A DNA stretch of 64,000 nt from Epiperipatus broadwayi. Lineage: Eukaryota; Onychophora; Udeonychophora; Euonychophora; Peripatidae. Below the pieces are notes generated by a model that was given only the letters and a program-made list of their open reading frames with translations, was not told the DNA's origin and searched no databases. The DNA is taken from positions 4,158,001 through 4,222,000 of the forward strand of contig JAQFVV010000013.1 of the NCBI GenBank assembly GCA_028023455.1, read 5' to 3'. The position numbers were made by a program, and so were the translations under genes. How positions within the stretch are numbered: position 1 is the first letter of the stretch; each line of letters opens with the position of its first letter. Shown here one piece after another: positions 23,226 through 34,439 of the stretch.

Positions 23226-23884
23226 GTTACATAAAACTGTTTGATAGATCAATGGCATAAAAATGAAAGACATTTGGAGCTAGAACACATTCACATTTAG
23301 CATTAATTTTTATTTTAAATACTTCAGATTTATATTGCTTCACACATTATATTTAAAAATTGTTTAAAACCTTTTCAGTTTAATTTACTTGATAAATCAA
23401 ATTTATCTATAGCAATTTAATCTTTCAGTGTTTTTCTATTCTAGCATTAATGTCTTTTCTGACAATTTTCTTTGACTATTTAAATGCTTTCTGTGCATTT
23501 TTATAAATATTCTTCCATTTCTTCATCAAAATAAGAAATTTTAGGCTGGAAATTCTGAATGGAGATCTTCCAATGAATTGAACAATTAATATTTCAACTT
23601 AAATTGACATATCTTAAGTATTCATAATAATGTTTACTTATCTTTTATGTTCAATGAATTCCACTCCAATTATATTTCAAATGGTTGGTCCTTTGTAGCA
23701 AAATGCACACCAATTTATGTTGTTTCTTATCTTTCTTTTGCCTAAGTTAGACTTTTGTTTTCTAAACACAGGTAGCAGTGTTGAAACTTTCTAGCATTGT
23801 TTTGTATTCATTATCATTAAAAATCAATCAACACTCAGATAATCTCACTTTTCAATATATATGTATGTATGAATGTATGTATTT

Positions 23885-24760
23885 ATATATCATCAGCAGC
23901 AGTTTCTACAGACAATGCCTTCTCATTACAGCCACATCGTTTTATCTTCAACAATCCATTTCATATCTGTTAAGAACAAACATTCACTTTCAGTGAACAC
24001 ATTTTTAAAATCGGATATTATAGGTCTGCCTTTTAATCATCTTCCAAAAATTTTGCCTTCCAAAATATTTTGTAAAAACTTATGTCTTAAATTATGTCTT
24101 AAAATATGATTCAAAATTTTAATATTACTCATTTTATTGTATTTATTAGTTCTCTTTTCACTTCAAGTTCTCTTAATATTTGATCATTAGTCTTCTTTTC
24201 TATCCAACTCAGTCTTGTTAGTTAATCTTTTCCAAAGCTACATTTCCATTCCTTCCAATCCTCAAAATAAAGGTTTTAATAAACTTAATTTTTTTTTTTT
24301 GTATTATTTAATAATAACGTTGTTTTTTTTTTAAAATTTGAAAAGCATGTTTCGTTAACATTTTTTTTTTAATCTCACAAGACAACCATTGCCATCACAA
24401 ATCATACTTCGCAAATAACAAAAATTCCTCTTTAACTTGTTCTAAATCAGTCTTTTTATCTTCTGTCTTTCTATCACCATTATCTTAATCGTATTAACAG
24501 TTAGCTTTAATTTAAAAGAATCTCAAAGCATATTCAATATGTTAAGCATTTAATTCACTTCTTTTTTTGAATCTACAAATAATGGTATATCATCTGCATA
24601 AGGAATACAATGAATATGCTTATTACTAATTTTAATTTTTTTAATTCTTTTAAAAATTATAATTCTTATTATGTTCTAAATAAACAAATTGAATAAATAG
24701 AACAACAATGGGCAACCTTGCTTCATACCTCTTTTATTATTATTAAATAAAAATATTGAT
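23885..24760 (-). pseudogene. LINE reverse transcriptase and 3' end, decayed
   Basis: On the minus strand the canonical RT blocks are visible: KRGMKQGCPL near 24739-24709 (the motif before the catalytic block) and PYADDIPLFVDSKK near 24612-24565, containing the YADD catalytic core. Further on come RLSWIEKKTNDQILRELEVK and RELINTIK, the C-terminal tail common to many LINEs (the 'NEEVL' region). Stops and frame changes are frequent. The 3' end carries a CTGCTGATGATATATA-type simple repeat near 23.89 kb. A dead copy. Confidence 0.72.
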
Positions 24761-24799
24761 TCAAAAAATAGATGAAATTTATTAAAACCTTCACTTGGA

Positions 24800-25190
24800 G
24801 TATATTGACATGAGGTTGTGAGATATCATCTGTGGGAAAATGAGAGAGAATAAGTCTGAAAGGAACAAAAGTAAGGCTTTGGTGAAAATTAAATAGAATG
24901 AGTTGAATAAAAAAGATGACTAATAATTAAATATTAAGGGGAATTTGGAGTAAAAGAGAAGTACTGAATACAATAAACATGATAAAGATTATGTTTTTGG
25001 ATCATATTTTAAGATATGATAGCTTTTTACAAAATATTTCAGCAGGCAAAATTTTAGGAAGAAGATTGAAAGGCAGAACAACAATATTCTATCTTTAAAA
25101 ATGTGATCAGTGAAAAATGAAAAAATTTCTGAAGATAGAATGATATGGCTGCAATGTCAAGGCATTGTCTTCAGAAACTGATGATATATA
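24800..25190 (+). pseudogene. Second LINE 3' end, opposite orientation
   Basis: Plus-strand frames give MFLDHILRYDSFLQNISAGK followed by ILGRRLKGRTTIF, matching the tail of the minus-strand LINE at 23885-24760; the nucleotide sequences align at roughly 70% by eye (landmarks TTTTTACAAAATATTT, GGCAAAATTTT and GGCATTGTCT). It ends in GATGATATATATATA. The two tails diverge from about 24.8 kb and so form an inverted pair. Broken by stops. Confidence 0.62.
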
Positions 25191-25201
25191 TATATATATA
25201 T

Positions 25202-27377
25202 TGTAACGGGCACATACGTACATTACATTGTTTTTTTATTAGTAAACATGAAAAAAATAAAAGTTCGCAAATAAAACTTCCTTTTTAAGAATTAAAAATT
25301 GAAAATTAAAATTCTATACTAAACTCATATATATATAAAATCGCACAGATGAAAAAAAATTATTAAAATAAAACTTTATTAAAAATAGAAAAAGTATTTT
25401 AAAAGCAAAAACTTAAAAAAGATTTAGAGATAAAAATATATCTTTAAGTTTGAAAACAAATTAATGTTATTGAAAAATGGAAATGATTATTTTAATTAGT
25501 TAAATATAAACTAGCCCTTGGGCATTCAAAATGTATAAGCAAAGGTCAGATAGGAGAGAAAAACAATGGAATCGGACCTCAGCGAAAGGACCATCACATC
25601 GATGACGTAATGTCAATTGAATCCTTAAAATTAATATAAAAGGAAAAGTTTGGAAATTATTAGTTAGTTATTACAAGATGACAGATATGTGTTAAGTTGG
25701 AGAGGGTTGGAGGAGAAGGGATTGAAAGACGCACTTTCAATTCCTTCAGTTGTTCAAAAAAAGAAACATCGTTTTCCAATATTGCAGACCACAGGACATC
25801 AAGGCCCGGAAGAATACCATCAACTATAAAGGACCAACGGTTAACTGCACACCAATCTCCTTATGACTTCGTGGGAATTAACACCTTCCATTACAAAAAA
25901 ATCAGAGACTACAGACATTTTTCAAAACAGTAAGAAATATATAATTAATGAACATTTGAAAACATTAAGAACTTTAAAATATAAACTTTCCCTGTATTTG
26001 AAAAAAAATAGAAATAGATTCCTAACTAAATTATTTATTAGTTAGTTATTATTTTATTTGATGTATTTTTTTTTTCAAATCATTTCCATTTTTTTTTTTG
26101 TTCTTTAAGTTTTATTTATGATTTTTGTTTTGTGATAAATTAAATTATATAAATGTTAAACTTAAGTCGGGCATGAATGGCTATATAGATTTGTAAAGTT
26201 ATATTAGGGGAGGGTAATCTTAGGTTATTTGTTTCGTAGTTGAATTAGGTCAATGGATTGGATATATTGGTGTAATTAGTAGATGTAGTATGAGGTTCGC
26301 TACGGGCAGAATCACTCTATACGATGCACATACTCGTTTTGCCTATGGGAGAAATTATAAGATGGAGACCACAGTTTTTTCCTATGGAGTTTTTTTTTAT
26401 TGCTCTTATCATCAGATAGATGTAGTATTCCTATCTGATGAGAAGCAATTTTTTTCTCTTAACCTAATTGTGCTGTCGTATTTCATATTACATTGAACAC
26501 ATCGATATATCAAATGGATTGACGCCAGTTTGACTGCGAACTTTTGGCCTAAGGTTAAATAAGGATAGAATATTTTCTTTTCAAATGCAAATCTATGTAG
26601 TCTATTCATATTCGACACTCTAAATAAAAATGCATTAAATTTAAGTTGGGTATAGACGCTTGCATGGGTTCGTTACTGGTTAATTATGTTTTTGGTTTTC
26701 ATATTTGATCAAAATGTATAGACATTCGATAAATACTGATACCTTACGGTGAGTATCTAAGATGTATTTATGTCAGATGTCTTTTAAGTTATTGGTGTCT
26801 TGCAGCATCTTATGATGAATGCCATTGGGTTTCTTATAAATTCCCCTCTGCATTTCCATCAATGACTTTATATTTTGATCGTTTATGTTTACTTTGAAAT
26901 GTTTTTGACCGTGTAATCTATGTAACCAATATATACTCAACATTTATAAAACAAACTTTTAAAAATCCATCTGTGCGAACTTATAATAGTATAAAAATTA
27001 AAATGTAAATTAAAATCTAAAATAAAAAATAAAAATAATGTTAAATGTTAAAGTAAACTTGCTAAAATAATAATGTTAAATTTTATATATATGTGCGTAA
27101 ATAAATGTTTGTATGTTAATTACTGGCAGTGGCTTATTTTATTATTTTTTTAAAATTTATTCTTAGATAATTATTTATTATAAAATGTAAATCTCTGCTA
27201 TTCCACTGAGCTAGTGACAATGGGCTAACGTCCGGATATCAAATTATATAAAATAAAATAAAAAATTTTTTTTGACTTATGTATCTGCATACTTTATAAA
27301 TTTTTCTAGGTTCAAATGCCTAGATGGCGCCCTGTAGTGCAGATTACGTTAAGCTCTCTATTTCCGGATCGTTATAA
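25202..27377 (-). mobile_element. Element A, copy 2 (complete, reverse)
   Basis: Read on the minus strand it starts near 27377 with a variant of the family start (TATAACGATCCGG instead of TGTAACGATCCGG) and ends at 25202 with GTGCCCGTTACA. Landmarks shared with copy 1 include GCAGGGCGCCATCTAGGC-type sequence near 27330, CACTAGCTCAGTGGAATAGC near 27210, GGTCCGATT and CCCAAGGGC. Length about 2.18 kb agrees with copy 1 once its tandem tail is removed. Confidence 0.82.
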
Positions 27378-27394
27378 CTGCATTATTTTTACTT

Positions 27395-29257
27395 TATAAT
27401 TTTAACTTGATTTTAGAATTTGATTTTACATTTTAATTTTTATAAGTTGACATTTTAAATTTTATAAGTTCGCACAGATGGATTTATAAAATGTGTTTTT
27501 AGTGTTGAGTATAGATCGGTTACATAGATTACACTGTCAAAAACATTTCAAAATAAACATAAACGATCAAAATATAAAGTCATTGATGGAAATGCAGAGG
27601 GGAATTTATAAGAAACCCAATGGCATTCATCATAAGATGCCGCAAGACACCAATAACTTAAATGACATCCGACATAAATACATCTTAGATACTCACGGTA
27701 AGGTATCAGTATTTATCGAATGTCTATACATTTTGATCAAATATGAAAAACAAAAACATAATTAACCGGTAACGAACTTATGCAAGCGTCTATACCCAAC
27801 TTAAATTTAATGCATTTTTATTTAGAGTGATGAGTATGAATAGACTATATAGATTTGCATTTGAAAAGAAAATATTCTATCCTTATTTAACCTTAGGCCA
27901 AAAGTTCGCAGTCAAACCGGCATAAATCCATCTGATATATCGATGTGTTCAATGTAATACGAAATACAACAGCACAATTAGGTTAAGAGAAGAAATTGCT
28001 TCTCGTCAGATAGGAATACTACATCTATCTGATGATAAGAGCAATAAAAAAAAAACTCCATAGGAAGGAACTGCGGTCTCCATCTTATAATTCCTCCCAT
28101 AGGCAAAACGAGTGTGTGTGGTGTATAAAGCGATTCTGCCCATAGCGAACCTCATACTACATCTACTAATTACACCAATATATCCAATCCATTGACCTAA
28201 TTCAACTACGAAACAAATAACCTAAGATTACCCTCACCTAATATAACTTTACAAATCTATATAGCCGTTCACGCCTGACTTAAGTTTAACATTTATATAA
28301 TTTAATTTATCACAAAACAAAAATCAGAAATAAAACTTAAAGAACAAAAAAAAAAATAAATGGAAATGATTTTAAAAAAAAAAATACATCAAATAAAATC
28401 ATAACTAACTAATAAATAATTTAGTTTGGTCAGATAGGCATCTATTTCTATTTTTTTTCAAATACAGGGAAAGTTTATATTTTAAAGTTCTTAATGTTTT
28501 CAAATGTTCATTAATTATATATTTCTTACTGTTTTGAAAAATGTCCGTAGTCTCTGATTTTTTTGTAATGGAAGGTGTTAATTCCCATGAAGTCATAAGG
28601 AGATCGGTATGCAGTTAACTGTTGTCCTTTATAGTTGATGGTATTTTTCAGGGCCTTGATGTCCTGTGGTCCACAATATTGGAAAACAATGTTTTATTTT
28701 TTGAACAACTGAAGGAATTGAAAGTGCATCTTTCAATCCCTTCTCCTCCAACCCTCTCCAACTTAACACATATCTGTCATCTTGTAATAACTAACTAATA
28801 ATTTCCAAACTTTTCCTTTTATATTAATTTTAAGGATTCAATTGACATTACGTCATCGATGTGATGGTCCTTTCACTGAGGTCCGATTCCATTGTTTTTC
28901 TCTCCTATCTGACCTTTGCTTATACATTTTGAATGCCCAAGGGCTAGTTTATATTTAACTAATTAAAATAATCATTTCCATTTTTCAATAACATTAATTT
29001 GTTTTCAAACTTAAAGATATATTTTTATCTCTAAATCTTTTTTAAGTTTTTGCTTTTAAAATACTTTTTCTATTTTTAATAAAGTTTTATTTTAATAATT
29101 TTTTTCATCTGTGCGATTTTATATATATATATGAGTTTAGTATAGAATTTTAATTTTCAATTTTTAATTCTTAAAAAGGAAGTTTTATTTGCGAACTTTT
29201 ATTCTTTTCATGTTTACTAATAAAAAAACAATGTAATGTACGTATGTGCCCATTACA
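27395..29257 (+). mobile_element. Element A, copy 3 (forward, 5'-truncated)
   Basis: Forward orientation. It lacks about the first 320 bp of the family and joins copy 2 head-to-head across a short junction (27378-27395). It ends GTGCCCATTACA at 29257. It carries no tail duplication. Similarity to copy 2 is high, but both differ noticeably from copy 1, so copies 2 and 3 are probably related by one event rather than two independent insertions. Confidence 0.8.
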
Positions 29258-29303
29258 ATATATATATTCTAATACTCTCATGGATAAATGATGAAATCAT
29301 AAT

Positions 29304-29831
29304 ATTATTTCTGGGAGCTTCCAAGGAATAAAAATATTATAGCTAAATAGCTGATGTTTCAGTACAGTAACAAGTACTTTTCTCAGAGTTTCTTCTTTAT
29401 TAAAACATAAAAATATGTGTGGTGAGATTTAAAATCATTATGTTTTCTTTTGTTATTTCCTTCTTATACTCAGATTCTATCGGTTGAGAAATTTAAAAAA
29501 TATTTTAGCTTCCAATGGCTTTTCCAAATATTGTTATTTTTCTTCAATTCTCACTTCTCATTTATGCTCTTGAGCATTTTTAAATCTTTATACTTCCCTT
29601 AGTAGTATTTGGTCGTGTTTTTCAATTTTTACCAGAATATGTATTTTATTAAAATTCATGTCATAATTAATTAACTTTATGTGTGAATAAATGGCTGATG
29701 AATTAGATTTTTCTCTAACTATCAAAATGTGTTTTTTCTTTCCTATATTTATTTTATAATTGGTCTGTCTAATATATGAATGTGCACAAATTCCATATGG
29801 AATTTCATATATTCCATGATATTCCAAAGGA
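29304..29831 (-). pseudogene. Penelope-like element GIY-YIG endonuclease fragment
   Basis: Minus-strand translation begins GIYEIPYGICAHSYIRQT, then KINIGKKKHILIVREKSNSS, AIYSHI and NKIHILVKIEKHDQILLREV. This is the order of the GIY-YIG nuclease domain of Penelope-like retroelements: GIY block, the Y-I-x-Q-T block (canonically YIGQT, here YIRQT), a region resembling the K-E-H segment, and a C-terminal L-R-E-A-like block. The canonical YIG glycine is replaced by Arg and later frames are broken, so it is inactive. It sits 47 bp past the end of the element A pair. Confidence 0.72.
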
Positions 29832-29994
29832 ATTTTATCTTTAATAAAAAAAAAAAGCTTTTGATATTTCAGAAATTAAGACAGTTCTGCCATATATAAA
29901 GAGAGTAACTGATAAATTGGTAATATTTTAAAGAAAAATTATATCCACACTGATTATACTATATGAAGCATTGCCACACCCAAAAGATAAAATT

Positions 29995-30496
29995 CCTTTG
30001 GAGTGTCATAGTGTATATGAAATTCCATATGGAGGTTGTACACATTCATACATTGACAAACCAATAATAAAATAGATATAAGAAAGGAAGAACATATTTT
30101 TGCAGTTAAAAAAAAACTAATTCATCAGCAATTTATTCATACATAAAATTAACTAACTATTACAGAAATTTTAATAAAACACCCATTTTAGCAAAAATTG
30201 AACAACATAACTTAAGACTGCTAAGGGAAGCTATAGTGATTTTTAAAAGGCCCAAGAGTATAAATGAGAAGTGTGAATTGAAGAAAATTAGCAATATTTT
30301 GAAACTTTCCCAACCATTAGAATTTGAATATGAGGAGAAAATAATAAAAATAAAAAATTGCAATTTTAAATCTCACCACACACATTCTTAAGACTAGAGA
30401 AAGAAAAAGCTCTGATGAAAGTATTTGTTATTGTACTGAAATGTCAGCTATTTAGCTATTATATTTTTAATATGTGGAATCTCCCCAAAATAATAC
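29995..30496 (+). pseudogene. Second Penelope-like GIY-YIG fragment, inverted
   Basis: Plus-strand frame gives SVYEIPYGGCTHSYIDKPII, a stop, then KEEHIFAVKKKTNSSAIYS and PILAKIEQHNLRLLREAIVI followed by FKRPKSINEKCELKKI. It matches the minus-strand fragment at 29304-29831 and extends it. The two form a head-to-head inverted repeat with arms of about 500 bp and a spacer of about 160 bp. The outer ends share ATTATTT-GGGAGCTTCC-type sequence. Inactive by stops. Confidence 0.7.
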
Positions 30497-30714
30497 TATA
30501 TATATATATAAGCAATGTTATAATTAATTTTGATATTTCAAATACATTGAAATAACATCTTCATTATGATTTAGCTTAAAATTAAGATAAAAACATCCAG
30601 TTTGATGCAATTTAATAATTGTTGTAATCTTAAAGTCAGAAAGACTGTAATTCTTGATGAAATGGCTGGAGATATTTGCAAATGTAATGGTAATACATTA
30701 ACAAAATTTTTTAG

Positions 30715-30897
30715 GAATATATAGATCCATTAAAAAAGACATATGGCTTTATTGTTCAGGAGTTCATAAAAAGTTTGAGACTGTATATTCCAGAATTGAT
30801 CCTAGGACCTCTTGATCCAAAATTTGATTCTTTACATACTGTGTCCAATTTGGGATTGGGAAGTCCAAGAAATGATTCTTGTGCTCAAACTTCTTAA
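30715..30897 (+). CDS. Candidate terminal exon, 60 residues, unrecognised
   Basis: Acceptor ACAAAATTTTTTAG is followed in phase 0 by 60 codons and TAA. The peptide starts EYIDPLKKTYGFIVQEFIKS, continues LRLYIPELILGPLDPKFDSL and ends GSPRNDSCAQTS. The amphipathic helix-like start and Ser/Asn-rich end look like a real C terminus; an AATAAA lies near 30992. An open run this long arises by chance at a rate of a few per 10 kb here, so residue composition and the acceptor carry the call. No family recognised. Confidence 0.36.
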   Translation, partial: EYIDPLKKTYGFIVQEFIKSLRLYIPELILGPLDPKFDSLHTVSNLGLGSPRNDSCAQTS

Positions 30898-31415
30898 GAA
30901 TTCTGAGTAGTAAAACCATTAACATGTTTTTATAGATTCATACAATTATGTCATTTGATCTTAAGCATTTTTATTATTTAAATTTATAAAAATAAAGATT
31001 TTTTTAAAAAATATAGTAATTATCATTAAATATCATGATTATCCACTTCAACTTTAAAGATTTTATTTATTTCCAGTTATAGGTGATTAATTGAGACTCA
31101 TTGTGGATTTAATAAATCAAGAAACACTAAAGACATTGATTTTTGTTGACGACCAAATGTCAAGAAATTCTGTTGTTATCTAATTCCAAATGATAGTATA
31201 AGTTCAGTGGCATACTTATAACTTTTTATGCCCTTGCACAAAAGTTCAAAAAAGGTTTTTCTTAATATTTATAAGATATAACTTGAAGCTTTTTGTGTAT
31301 ATATATGTATATTGAAATGAAAGTTATCACAGGCAAAATATATTTTATAAATTATGTTTTCAGGATCAAATATATTTAATAAAATTAAATTGAATTAAAT
31401 TCTATATTTAAACAG

Positions 31416-31634
31416 CACTATGAATCTGACTGTAAATATCAAAAGCATGTTCAGCAAGTTAAACACATTATAAACTTAAAATCTTTTCTTGTTAAATATG
31501 CAAAATGCTACTTAAATATAGAATTACATTTAAATAACAAAAGAAGTAAAAAATCATTAAATAAAATGAAAGAAAATCTTCCAACTTTTCAATATGATGA
31601 TGTCTCCTCTCAACTGGATGAAAAAAAACAGTAA
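31416..31634 (+). CDS. Candidate terminal exon, 72 residues, unrecognised
   Basis: Acceptor TATATTTAAACAG is followed in phase 0 by 72 codons and TAA. Parts read HYESDCKYQKHVQQVKHIIN, then KSFLVKYAKCYLNIELHLNN, and the end is TFQYDDVSSQLDEKKQ. It contains no Met until residue 51, so it would be an exon, not a start. The acidic, glutamine-containing end is coding-like. It follows the stop of the exon at 30715, so the two may be alternative 3' exons of one gene or unrelated. Not recognised. Confidence 0.35.
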   Translation, partial: HYESDCKYQKHVQQVKHIINLKSFLVKYAKCYLNIELHLNNKRSKKSLNKMKENLPTFQYDDVSSQLDEKKQ

Positions 31635-31699
31635 TAATCATGTGAGTTGTTACAGAGAAATTGTATCATGTGTTTATTGAATAGTTTGATATACTGTTT

Positions 31700-33465
31700 G
31701 TACACTCATTGAAATTTTTATCATTTAAATGTTGTTCCTTTTTTGTTTATATATGTATAAAAATGAAATGAATAATTGATAATGAATTGGTGACTCCTGT
31801 GTCCCAATCACCAATCAGTTAAACTCTCATTTTTAAAATTTTAAAACCACTCAGATCGTTATGTCATGAGACTCATTATAATAAAAGAATAAATAAATCT
31901 TATAACATTTGTATGTTTGACTAGAAAGTTTGTTCTAAGCTATAGTATTACTTAAATTCATTTAAAAATTATCTCAGGGTTCTAATATTGAAGAGTAATA
32001 AATAATATTCTTACAATTTTAACTCTTTAACATTATAGATTATTTTTATTGTTATGATTAAATAGCAAAGAGCATTTTGTTGTATTTAATTCATATATGG
32101 CAAACTAAATATTAAGGTAGGAGAGTGTAAGTATATAAAATGATGAAAAACTTTTCTTATGAAGCAAGGTGTTTTTAAATAACAATAATAATTATAAAAT
32201 CAAGTGACCATATTCATTTTAGAATTAGTAGATGGTAAGATTAACTAATTAATGACAAAGACCAAATAATTAACAAATATAATTAATTTATTAACAAAAA
32301 ATAAATAATAAGAAATATTAAGAGAACACAATAACAAGTTCTCTGCTATGGACCCCAATATTCTTATGGTATTTTAATTAAGAAAATGATTTATTACTTT
32401 ATTACTAACTAAATATGTGCTGTATCTGGACATGATATAAAACAGAACACTTTATTGGAGAAAGTTGTCAAGCACTATTTAAAAGACTTAATTATAAATA
32501 ATCAATAAGATAAAGAATATTTTATTGCATCTTTAATTAAATAAAATCTGTTTCAGTTAGGTATCTGACTTACAAACATAGCTATTTCATAAATAAACAA
32601 ATTATTAACCCAACTCATAATATTATTCTTACAGTATGATTTTAATTAACCTGACCATAAGAGGCTTATCAAGATCACCTTATGAATAAAACTAGCATAT
32701 AATGGGTCTGGAGCTTCTCTCAACTGAACAATAATATTTGTAATAATATCAATTCCACAAATATACAATAGAATCTTTATAAATTCTTAAGAATACCTAT
32801 ATGATAAAAAAAAAGGTAATATCTATAAAATATCTCAATTATATATTTTAAATACCTCTAATTAGAGAAATGTCAGATTAAAACAAGAGACCAATAAAAC
32901 ATATGAATAATTAATTATCTTTGAACATTGATAATCAATCTCCAAAGTACAATGAATCAATAACACACACACTTATAATAAATAGTAATTATAAATTTAA
33001 TACATTACCTGTATTTCTTTTGTTATACTTCCTTCTCATGAGAACTTTTACCAATGAAGATAAATATAAATATTATAATATTCAAATACATTTCAGAAGT
33101 ATAATATAGTTTTAATAATTTAAAATAAATTCAGTTTTTTAAAATGTTCAAAATATTTATTCTGGAGCATTTTTTTTTTCAAAATATTTGATAAAGATAA
33201 ATCTTTTGACTTTTGATTTGTATAATTGTAATGAATAGGAGAGACACAATTTAATCCTTATAATGAATAATTTGATAACAAAATTTGAGTCATTTAAATA
33301 ATATCTAGTATGAGTGAATTTAAATTATTCCAAAAGGAGTGGAATGTAATTATTAATCTCTGAAAAATAAGATTCATAAAGTATAGTTTTTCTTAAAATA
33401 TTTATGACAACACAATCTGTTATTTAAATTTTTTCATTTTTAATAACAATTATCCATAGTAAAAT
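31700..33465. other. AT-rich stretch, nothing recognised
   Basis: Low-complexity AT-rich DNA with many stops. A 62-codon ORF at 32921-33109 is Asn/Tyr/Ile-rich and judged to be chance. No inverted repeats or element ends noticed. Confidence 0.4.
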
Positions 33466-33690
33466 GTCTGTCCATGCAAAGATAAAATTCAGTAATTAAA
33501 TTTCATATTTAATGATGATTATGAAGTATATAAGTGTTTATCTAGGTGAAGATAAAATTCAGTAGTTAAAATTTGTATTTAAAATAATGAATTTTCAATA
33601 TATAAGTGATTGTCCAGATGAATATAAAATTCAGAATTAAAATTCATATTTAGCAAATAATTGTTCAGTATACTGGTGTTGGTTCAGTAA
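33466..33690. repeat. Tandem repeat of about 70 bp, three copies
   Basis: The landmark GATAAAATTCAG occurs at about 33481, 33551 and (as TATAAAATTCAG) about 33623, each followed by a similar AT-rich stretch ending in TATAAGTG or a variant. Copies have drifted to roughly 70-80% identity by eye. An old minisatellite-like array. Confidence 0.65.
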
Positions 33691-34029
33691 ATTTTATTAA
33701 GCAAACTTTTTGGAGATAAGTGAATCACAATAGCATTCTCAAATAATTTTAAAATTTCTAATCTAAATTAATATATATAGGGCTGATATTCAGAAAATGA
33801 AGCAAGGACATTATCAATATAGCACAGAAACATTAAAAAAAATTATAAAGATGCTTTATGATTACAAGATTGTAAGATCAATTAATGTATTCTCCAGTTT
33901 GATGAATGTTATGAAATTGAATATACTATTGTAAGAGTACATTCATTGGATTATGTTTGTGAAAATGAATTATAAATTTTTCTAAAAACAGTTTATTGGA
34001 AAACTTGAGCATAATTTTCATGGGAAAGG

Positions 34030-34432
34030 TAGGTAGATGTTATTTAAGGTATAAAGACTACCTCAAAGACATTTTAAAGAGTACAATAATAATTGCTTTT
34101 ATTGAGAGAATATGGCTGAGGAGAAAATATAATAAAGAACAAAATTGGATAAGGTGTTAAAATCTTTCAGAAAAAAATGTTGACGGAGAAATTAAAAGGT
34201 AGCATCTCAAGATGTCAAAATATATAATTTAAGGTAATGCTTTGTGATATACGTTGCATGTTATTTTTAATTGGTTACAAGAAATTTGCAAAAGACAAAC
34301 AAAAAGAGATTACATTGATAAAGATAAGATTTGCTGGAGTGCTTAGAAAAGAGAAGTTATGGATCAGAGAAATTACATTAAACTTTAGCCTGCAGTGATT
34401 TGATAATGATTGAAAATAATGATGATGACTTA
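34030..34432 (+). pseudogene. LINE ORF2 C terminus and 3' tail, decayed
   Basis: A plus-strand frame reads GRCYLRYKDYLKDILKST, the K-D-x-L-K-x-x-L segment frequent near the C terminus of many LINE ORF2 proteins. After frame changes it gives CDIRCMLFLIGYKKFAKDKQ, resembling the cysteine/histidine finger that closes such proteins. The copy ends in GATTGAAAATAATGATGATG. A similar tail closes the LINE at 39.9 kb. Stops and frameshifts show it is dead. Confidence 0.55.
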
Positions 34433-34439
34433 GGTATTT

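Larger units (their letters stand above)
25202..29257. mobile_element. Head-to-head pair of element family A (4.06 kb palindrome)
   Basis: Outer ends are TGTAACGGGCACATACGTAC at 25202 and its near complement ending GTGCCCATTACA at 29257, each bordered by ATAT. The left unit is a full family copy in reverse orientation (25202-27377); the right unit is forward but lacks about the first 320 bp. The arms match over about 1.87 kb with scattered differences. ORFs at 25697-25933 and 28405-28596 are the same non-coding sequence read from the two arms. No transposition protein is encoded. Confidence 0.85.

Noticed and set aside
23778-24109. Overlapping plus-strand ORFs of 72 and 78 codons
   Set aside because: They are antisense shadows of the minus-strand LINE C terminus and 3' tail.
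25697-25933. 78-codon ORF in element A copy 2 as a possible transposase
   Set aside because: It shows no catalytic or DNA-binding motif, and the matching frame in copies 1 and 3 is disrupted or different; it is non-coding element sequence.
33466-33690. CRISPR-like array
   Set aside because: Three drifted copies of a 70-bp AT-rich tandem unit in a eukaryotic context, without constant repeats or unique spacers.
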